NCBI GenBank assembly: GCA_017501025.1
Contig: JAFVXS010000073.1
Location: 1 to 11,985 of the forward strand
Direction: 5' to 3'
Length of the DNA stretch: 11,985 nucleotides
Source of the DNA: Alistipes sp.
GTDB taxonomy: Bacteria; Bacteroidota; Bacteroidia; Bacteroidales; Rikenellaceae
Shown: positions 7,501 through 11,985 of the stretch, one piece after another
Numbering within the stretch: the first letter of the stretch is position 1
How the letters are laid out: every line of letters starts with the position of its first letter
The notes under the pieces: generated by a model
The model's input: the letters and a program-made list of their open reading frames with translations, nothing else
The model's database searches: none
Told to the model about the DNA's origin: nothing
Translations under genes and position numbers: made by a program

Positions 7501-9711
7501 ATGGGTCGTTGCAGAGGGTTGATATCGCTTGTGGTGGTGCTGGTGGCAATTGCGTTGTCTGCACCATTCTCGCGTACATTTGCACAGTTGGATGCAAGTG
7601 CCCTTATGCGTGCTCAACGACAGAACTCTCGTAACTCCATTCAGGGAATGAATCAGCAGTCGCAACAGGGTTTGGGTGGCTATGGTACCAATCCGTTCGA
7701 CCAGAGTGCTCTGAACGGCGAGAATGGCGAGAATGGTGAAAATGGCGAGGGTGCAACCCAACCGCAGGATTCGACCAAAAAGAAACGTGAACGCAAACCG
7801 TTGGAGTCCTACTATTTCAGCGATTCGGTCAGGGCGTTGCGAAATTTCAGATGGACTATCAAACGTAATACAAACAATGTAGAGGTTGGCCCGTTGGATA
7901 CTACACTGACTATGTGGCACGTGGACTATCCGCACTACCATAAACGCCTTGGCAGTAACTCGGTTGGTGGTTTGGGTCAGGCTTCGCAAGAGGTCAATTA
8001 TTTCGAGCGTACGCAATCGAAGGAGTTTACCTTTGCACAGCCATACGATGCCTATACATACACACTCGAAAATACGCCGTTCTACAATATGAAGCACCCT
8101 TACATCTGGCTCACCTATCTCGAATCGGGTCAGAAGCGTTATCGTGAGGAGCATTTTGAGGTTACGGCATCGCAGAATATATCGCCATCGACCTCTGCAT
8201 CGGTATCGTATCGTGCGAGGGGTGCGAGGGGAAAATATGATAGAGCAAGGGTTAAGAATCACAACCTCGCTGCGAGATTTGCCCATACGGGTCGTCGTTA
8301 TTCGATTCACGGAGCCTATCTGAACAACTATATCGAGCAGCAGGAGAATGGTGGTGTCGTTGGCGAGTGGGCAATCACCGATACCGTATTCGAAATGCCG
8401 TCGGGTGTTCCTATGCGGTTGGCTACGTCGGAGGCTCTCAATAAGTATCGAAACAACGCCTTCTTTGTCAAGCAGTCTATCGGTATTCCGTTGCAGCGAA
8501 TGACCGAAAAGGACTTCTCGATGGCGGAGTTGTCGGCAATCTATATCGGTCACACCTTCGAGTATAACGCTTGGAGCAAGATATACACCGACAAATATTC
8601 GACCTACGTAAACGAACGAGCCGAGCGAAACCCGGATGGTACGTTCCGCTCCGAAACAGATACATACTACAAAAATTGGTATATGAATCCTACCGAGACA
8701 CGCGACTCGTTGTATGAACGAATTATCACAAACCGCTTCTTCGTGCAGGCTCAACCGTGGAATCGAGAAGGCGTGGTAGGTACGATTGACGGTGGTGTCG
8801 GTATCGATGTTCACACCTATTCGCAATTCTCGTTGGGCGACTATGCTACGGGCGATCAGGAGCCAGTTACAAAGACCGCTTGGTTTGCCTATGCGGGTAT
8901 CGATGGCAAGATTCGCAAATATGTGTCGTGGGGTGCCGATTTCAAACTATATCCATCGGGGTATAGGGGTGGCGATTATAGCGTTGGCGCAAGAGCGGAG
9001 TTTACAGCCTTTATCAAGGGAAAACCGCTGATTTTGTCGGGACAATTCAGCGAATCGATGACCACTCCGGGCTATTGGCAACAGAATTGGCGGTCGAATC
9101 ACTACATTTGGAACAATAACTTCGGCAAAGAGGGCGAAACCCGATTTAACGTTGCATTCAGAGTCCCCGACCACGGTATCGAGTTGGGCTTCTGGCAATC
9201 GGTGTTGAGAGATAAAATCTACTATGGTCCCGACTGCCTACCTGTGCAGCATAACGGCTCGGTAAGTGTGACGAGTATATATGCCCAAAAGGACTTTACG
9301 ATAAAGGGCTTACATCTTAACCATCGTCTTCTTGTACAGTTGTCGTCGAATGAAGATGTGGTACCTGTGCCATTGGTGTCGGCATTCCTCTCGTACTACT
9401 ACGAATTTTGGATAAAGAAGGATGTGCTGCGTTTGCAGATTGGTTTGGATGGTCGTTTCAACACCAAATACAAGGCTATGGGCTACAATCCGGCATTGTC
9501 GGTATTCTATAATCAGAACGAGGTTGAGGTCGGCAACTATCCTTATATTGACGTATTTATTGCAGCGAAGTGGAAGAGAATGCGTATATTGGTTAAGTAT
9601 CAGCACCTTAATAAAGGCTTGTTTGGTAATAACGAGTTCTTCTCTATTGCAGGTTATCCGCTCAATCCGGGTATGTTGAAGATTGGTCTGTCGTGGGCAT
9701 TCTACGACTAA
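7501..9711 (+). CDS. Putative outer-membrane porin (Porin_10-like beta-barrel)
   Basis: A 736-aa outer-membrane protein that I place in the Bacteroidota putative-porin family (Porin_10). It has a signal peptide (MGRCRG, hydrophobic 7-22, likely cut after FA at 27-28). A low-complexity Q/N/G-rich linker follows, with four NGE repeats at 72-83, and then a basic stretch KKKRERK (93-99). The rest shows alternating aromatic/polar beta-strand character with many Y, W and N residues, and ends in SWAFYD, an aromatic C-terminal strand of the kind recognised by the Bam machinery. The conserved early segment around YYFSDSVRALRNF (104-116) resembles this family. The solute passed is unknown. The gene follows pssA by 3 nt and precedes a lytic transglycosylase by 19 nt. 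A long open frame on the opposite strand (7486-8826) is a shadow. Barrel assignment is firm; family naming is from memory. Confidence 0.82.
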   Translation: MGRCRGLISLVVVLVAIALSAPFSRTFAQLDASALMRAQRQNSRNSIQGMNQQSQQGLGGYGTNPFDQSALNGENGENGENGEGATQPQDSTKKKRERKPLESYYFSDSVRALRNFRWTIKRNTNNVEVGPLDTTLTMWHVDYPHYHKRLGSNSVGGLGQASQEVNYFERTQSKEFTFAQPYDAYTYTLENTPFYNMKHPYIWLTYLESGQKRYREEHFEVTASQNISPSTSASVSYRARGARGKYDRARVKNHNLAARFAHTGRRYSIHGAYLNNYIEQQENGGVVGEWAITDTVFEMPSGVPMRLATSEALNKYRNNAFFVKQSIGIPLQRMTEKDFSMAELSAIYIGHTFEYNAWSKIYTDKYSTYVNERAERNPDGTFRSETDTYYKNWYMNPTETRDSLYERIITNRFFVQAQPWNREGVVGTIDGGVGIDVHTYSQFSLGDYATGDQEPVTKTAWFAYAGIDGKIRKYVSWGADFKLYPSGYRGGDYSVGARAEFTAFIKGKPLILSGQFSESMTTPGYWQQNWRSNHYIWNNNFGKEGETRFNVAFRVPDHGIELGFWQSVLRDKIYYGPDCLPVQHNGSVSVTSIYAQKDFTIKGLHLNHRLLVQLSSNEDVVPVPLVSAFLSYYYEFWIKKDVLRLQIGLDGRFNTKYKAMGYNPALSVFYNQNEVEVGNYPYIDVFIAAKWKRMRILVKYQHLNKGLFGNNEFFSIAGYPLNPGMLKIGLSWAFYD
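7714..7749 (+). repeat. Four tandem 9-bp units encoding (Asn-Gly-Glu)4 in the porin linker
   Basis: The units read AACGGCGAG, AATGGCGAG, AATGGTGAA and AATGGCGAG, all in frame. They encode NGE four times (residues 72-83) in the non-barrel N-terminal linker. Because the unit is a multiple of three, copy-number change by slippage would lengthen or shorten the linker without breaking the frame. Confidence 0.9.
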
Positions 9712-9730
9712 TTGTTGCAAGTGTTGCCGT

Positions 9731-10432
9731 ATGAAGTTACGACACATATCGATTATTGTGGGGGTGGTGTTGGGTTTGGTCTCGATACTTGCTGTTGCTC
9801 TCTGCATCGGGCGGAAGGAGGCGAGTGTTGCGATTTCGGTTCCCCAACTTGTCGAGCCTGTCACAATCGATACACTATCTCTTAAAAAGGGCTTATCTCC
9901 ATTCGATAAATATTTTCGTAAGGCTGGTCGTCGTCACAAAGTTGATTGGCGATTGTTGGCTGCAATGGCCTATGCCGAGTCGCACTTTCGGGCAGATGCT
10001 GTATCATCACGTGGTGCGGTTGGACTTATGCAGGTGATGCCGCATATAGCCGAGTCTTTTGATGTTGCACGCGAAACACTTGCCGATATCGAGGTAAATA
10101 TCGATGTCGGAGCAAGAATATATCGCTCGATGCAGCGTATGTTGCAACTGCCGAAAGATATTGATAATTACGACCGTATGGCATTTACGGTGGCAAGTTA
10201 CAACTGCGGAGCTTCGCGAGTGATTGATGCTCGAAATCTGGCAGAGTATTACGATGACAACCTCAACGATTGGGAGACGGTAAGCGACTACCTTCTGCTT
10301 CTTGCCGATGAGGAGTTTTATAATCACGAGGCTGTGACGGGCGGACGTTTTGGTGCTCCCAAAACGACCATCGCCTATGTTCGGCAGGTTATGGAGCGGT
10401 ATGATAAGTATTGCCGCCGCATAGAAGAATAA
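9731..10432 (+). CDS. Membrane-anchored lytic transglycosylase, SLT domain (MltF-like)
   Basis: A 233-aa peptidoglycan-cleaving enzyme expected in the periplasm. It has an N-terminal hydrophobic segment (about 7-25) that is either an uncleaved anchor or a poor lipoprotein signal (VALC at 22-25 has Leu before the Cys). The SLT fold shows the catalytic glutamate in AMAYAESHF (E83), the GLMQVMP motif (98-104) and ASYNCG (155-160) in place of the usual A-x-YN-x-G form. The C-terminal part (VIDARNLAEYY, W181, then GRFG and YVRQVMERY) resembles the catalytic half of MltF. The solute-binding-type domain of full MltF is absent, as the total length shows. I chose the ATG at 9731 over a TTG at 9683 that overlaps the porin gene and would put 16 extra residues before the hydrophobic anchor. 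It is the last gene of the pssA-porin unit. Confidence 0.88.
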   Translation: MKLRHISIIVGVVLGLVSILAVALCIGRKEASVAISVPQLVEPVTIDTLSLKKGLSPFDKYFRKAGRRHKVDWRLLAAMAYAESHFRADAVSSRGAVGLMQVMPHIAESFDVARETLADIEVNIDVGARIYRSMQRMLQLPKDIDNYDRMAFTVASYNCGASRVIDARNLAEYYDDNLNDWETVSDYLLLLADEEFYNHEAVTGGRFGAPKTTIAYVRQVMERYDKYCRRIEE

Positions 10433-10495
10433 TAAAAGAAGCTGCGGTTTTTCGGGCTTCACAAGCCTTGAAATACCTCTTGTTATACAACTTCT

Positions 10496-10542
10496 AATCA
10501 AAAGGGTGTGTCTAAAAACTTGTTAGACACACCCTTTTGATT
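10496..10542. terminator. Perfect 20-bp inverted repeat, probable bidirectional terminator
   Basis: Arms 10496-10515 and 10523-10542 are exact reverse complements (core GGGTGTGTCTAA / TTAGACACACCC) around a 7-nt loop AAACTTG. A-rich and T-rich outer arm ends give each strand a T-run after the GC part of the stem. It lies between the convergent lytic transglycosylase (ends 10432) and cysS (ends 10563), as expected of a terminator shared by both. The length and perfection of the arms are unusual for a simple terminator, and a small dispersed inverted-repeat element is an alternative. Confidence 0.8.
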
Positions 10543-10562
10543 TGCAAATATCGAGAAGTCGA

Positions 10563-11985
10563 TTATTCAATCTCCCAATCGCATCCATCTTTGCGGTCTT
10601 TGACGCGAATACCTATGGCGGTCAATCGGTCGCGTATCTCATCCGACAAAGCCCAATTCTTCTCGGCCTTTGCCTTTGCACGCATCTCCAACAACATCTC
10701 GACGAGAGGTGTTACCATATCTTTGCCACCTTTGCTCTGTGCCTTTTCGTCGTAGAGACCCAAGATATCCTCTACCCATAACTTTACGGTCGAACGCAAC
10801 TCTTCGAGCTCGGCAGCCGTAGCACGCTGTGTACCGTCGGCAAGCGAGTTGAATATACGAACCCAATCAAAGAGTACGGAGATTACGATAGGGGAGTTCA
10901 AATCGTCATTCATAGCCTCGTGACAACGTCTGCCCAAATCGGCAACGTCGATTGTCGAGTCGGCAGATGGCTTTGCCTTATGCAGAGCCTCGATACCCTT
11001 CATCAGACGGTCCAAACCCTTCTCGGCAGCTTGCAGTGCATCGTTCGAGAAGTCGAGTGTCGAGCGATAGTGTGCTTGCAGGATGAAGAAGCGGATGGTC
11101 ATAGGACTATAAGCCTGTTCGAGTGCAGGGTGTGTGCCGTTGAACATCTCTTCGAGAGTGATGAAGTTGTTGTACGACTTACCCATCTTCTTGCCGTTGA
11201 TGGTTATCATATTGTTGTGAATCCAATAGCGGGCAGAGTCATGTCCGAGGGCAGCGGTCGATTGAGCGATTTCGCACTCGTGGTGAGGGAACATCAAGTC
11301 CATACCTCCTCCGTGAATATCGAACTGCTCGCCCAGATATTTGGTACTCATTGCCGAACACTCCATATGCCAGCCCGGAAATCCGTCACTCCAAGGCGAA
11401 GCCCAACGCATAATATGTTCAGGCGAAGCCTTCTTCCACAACGCAAAGTCGTAGGAGTGACGTTTATCCTCCTGTCCATCCAACTTACGGGTGTCGGTAA
11501 CGATATCGTCGAGGTTGCGACCCGAAAGACGACCGTAGTGGTGGTCTTGGTTGTAACGCTCTACATCGAAATATATCGAACCATTCGATTCGTAGGCATA
11601 TCCTGCATCAATAATGCGTTTTACAAAGTCGATTTGCTCCATAATATGGCCCGAAGCGTGTGGCTCGATAGATGGCGACAATACGGCGAGGGTCGACATA
11701 AATGTGCGGTAACGCTCTGTGTAGTAGTGTGCTACCTCCATCGGTTCGAGCTGCTCCAATCGTGCCTTCTTTGCAATCTTATCCTCGCCCTCATCGGCAT
11801 CGTGTTCGAGGTGGCCTACGTCGGTTATGTTGCGGACGTAGCGTACCTTGTAACCCTCGGCACGCAGATAGCGGAACAGAAGGTCAAATGTAATGGCAGG
11901 ACGAGTGTGTCCCAAATGTGGGTCGCCATATACGGTAGGACCACAGACGTACATACCTACGTGTTGTGGGTTGAGAGGCTGAAAC
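10563..11985 (-). CDS. cysS: Cysteinyl-tRNA synthetase, extreme N-terminus cut by window end
   Basis: Class I aminoacyl-tRNA synthetase that charges tRNA-Cys in the cytoplasm. The frame stays open to the right edge. The codons upstream of the Met at 11952-11954 read QPLNPQHVG, which fits the family, so that Met is internal and about 15 residues are probably missing. Numbering from that Met: zinc ligands C4 (MYVCGPTVYG), C199 (GWHMEC), H224 and E228 (FPHHECE); the HIGH motif as HLGH (13-16); the KMSKS loop as KMGKS (256-260). The H-to-E spacing matches the E. coli enzyme as I recall it. A helical anticodon-binding domain follows, ending in KDRKDGCDWEIE. The visible 473 residues fit a family length of about 490. 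It converges on the plus-strand unit across a hairpin. Glycine in KMGKS is a tolerated variant and does not suggest loss of activity. Confidence 0.95.
   Translation of the reverse strand, partial: FQPLNPQHVGMYVCGPTVYGDPHLGHTRPAITFDLLFRYLRAEGYKVRYVRNITDVGHLEHDADEGEDKIAKKARLEQLEPMEVAHYYTERYRTFMSTLAVLSPSIEPHASGHIMEQIDFVKRIIDAGYAYESNGSIYFDVERYNQDHHYGRLSGRNLDDIVTDTRKLDGQEDKRHSYDFALWKKASPEHIMRWASPWSDGFPGWHMECSAMSTKYLGEQFDIHGGGMDLMFPHHECEIAQSTAALGHDSARYWIHNNMITINGKKMGKSYNNFITLEEMFNGTHPALEQAYSPMTIRFFILQAHYRSTLDFSNDALQAAEKGLDRLMKGIEALHKAKPSADSTIDVADLGRRCHEAMNDDLNSPIVISVLFDWVRIFNSLADGTQRATAAELEELRSTVKLWVEDILGLYDEKAQSKGGKDMVTPLVEMLLEMRAKAKAEKNWALSDEIRDRLTAIGIRVKDRKDGCDWEIE

Noticed and set aside
7486..8826. 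A 446-codon open frame on the minus strand opposite the porin gene
   Set aside because: It is fully antisense to a well-supported beta-barrel gene with a signal peptide and C-terminal signature. Its translation is rich in Arg, Ile and Cys with no recognisable domain, and it arises from the codon composition of the plus-strand gene.
9310..9864. A 184-codon minus-strand open frame across the porin/transglycosylase junction
   Set aside because: It overlaps two confident genes on the other strand and has no recognisable motif or promoter.
10438..10467. Weak hairpins after the lytic transglycosylase stop (GAAGC/GCTTC and GGCTT/AAGCC)
   Set aside because: The stems are only 5 bp, mutually exclusive and not followed by a T-run; the perfect inverted repeat about 30 nt downstream is a far better terminator.
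10007..10501. A 164-codon minus-strand open frame opposite the lytic transglycosylase
   Set aside because: It is antisense to the SLT catalytic domain and its start falls inside the inverted-repeat region; no family features.
10563..11954. cysS as a complete gene starting at the Met at 11954
   Set aside because: The frame continues to the window edge with family-like residues (QPLNPQHVG) before that Met, and the Met lies inside the conserved N-terminal motif, so the true start is outside the window.

Overview
The window looks like a chromosomal, housekeeping and envelope-biogenesis segment of a member of the Bacteroidota, most likely Bacteroidales. The signs are a Porin_10-type outer-membrane protein, several matches to the Bacteroides-type -7 promoter element (TAnnTTTG), no recognisable Shine-Dalgarno sequences in front of start codons, and the local gene families. 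I cannot name the genus from sequence alone. I see no mobile element, phage gene, CRISPR array, tRNA or rRNA.

Layout. On the minus strand at the left edge is the N-terminal half of peptidase T (pepT, cut by the window start). Next, still on the minus strand, is a close-packed cluster read right to left: manC (mannose-1-phosphate guanylyltransferase, 5604-6683), murF (4336-5601), a secreted GH13 alpha-amylase-family enzyme (2627-4318) and an OPT-family oligopeptide transporter (685-2619). The gaps are 2, 17 and 7 nt, so this is probably one transcription unit. It ends at a hairpin terminator at 621-660, and pepT then starts from what looks like its own promoter. A divergent intergenic region (6684-6780) separates manC from a plus-strand unit: pssA (6781-7497), a Porin_10-like putative porin (7501-9711) and a small membrane-anchored lytic transglycosylase (9731-10432), with gaps of 3 and 19 nt. 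A perfect 20-bp inverted repeat (10496-10542) lies between this unit and the convergent minus-strand cysS (10563 to beyond the right edge).

How the genes fit together. The two divergent units both serve the cell envelope: GDP-mannose supply for surface polysaccharides, the last cytoplasmic peptidoglycan-precursor ligation, phosphatidylserine (and hence phosphatidylethanolamine) synthesis, an outer-membrane channel and a peptidoglycan-cleaving enzyme. The GH13 enzyme and the OPT transporter add periplasmic glucan breakdown and peptide uptake. PepT downstream would hydrolyse imported tripeptides.

I did not find a clearly novel multi-gene system. The points most worth a second look are the facing promoter elements in the manC/pssA intergenic region, the perfect 20-bp inverted repeat, the 9-bp tandem repeat in the porin gene, the divergent GH13 motifs, and the stripped-down MltF-like enzyme linked to a porin and pssA.
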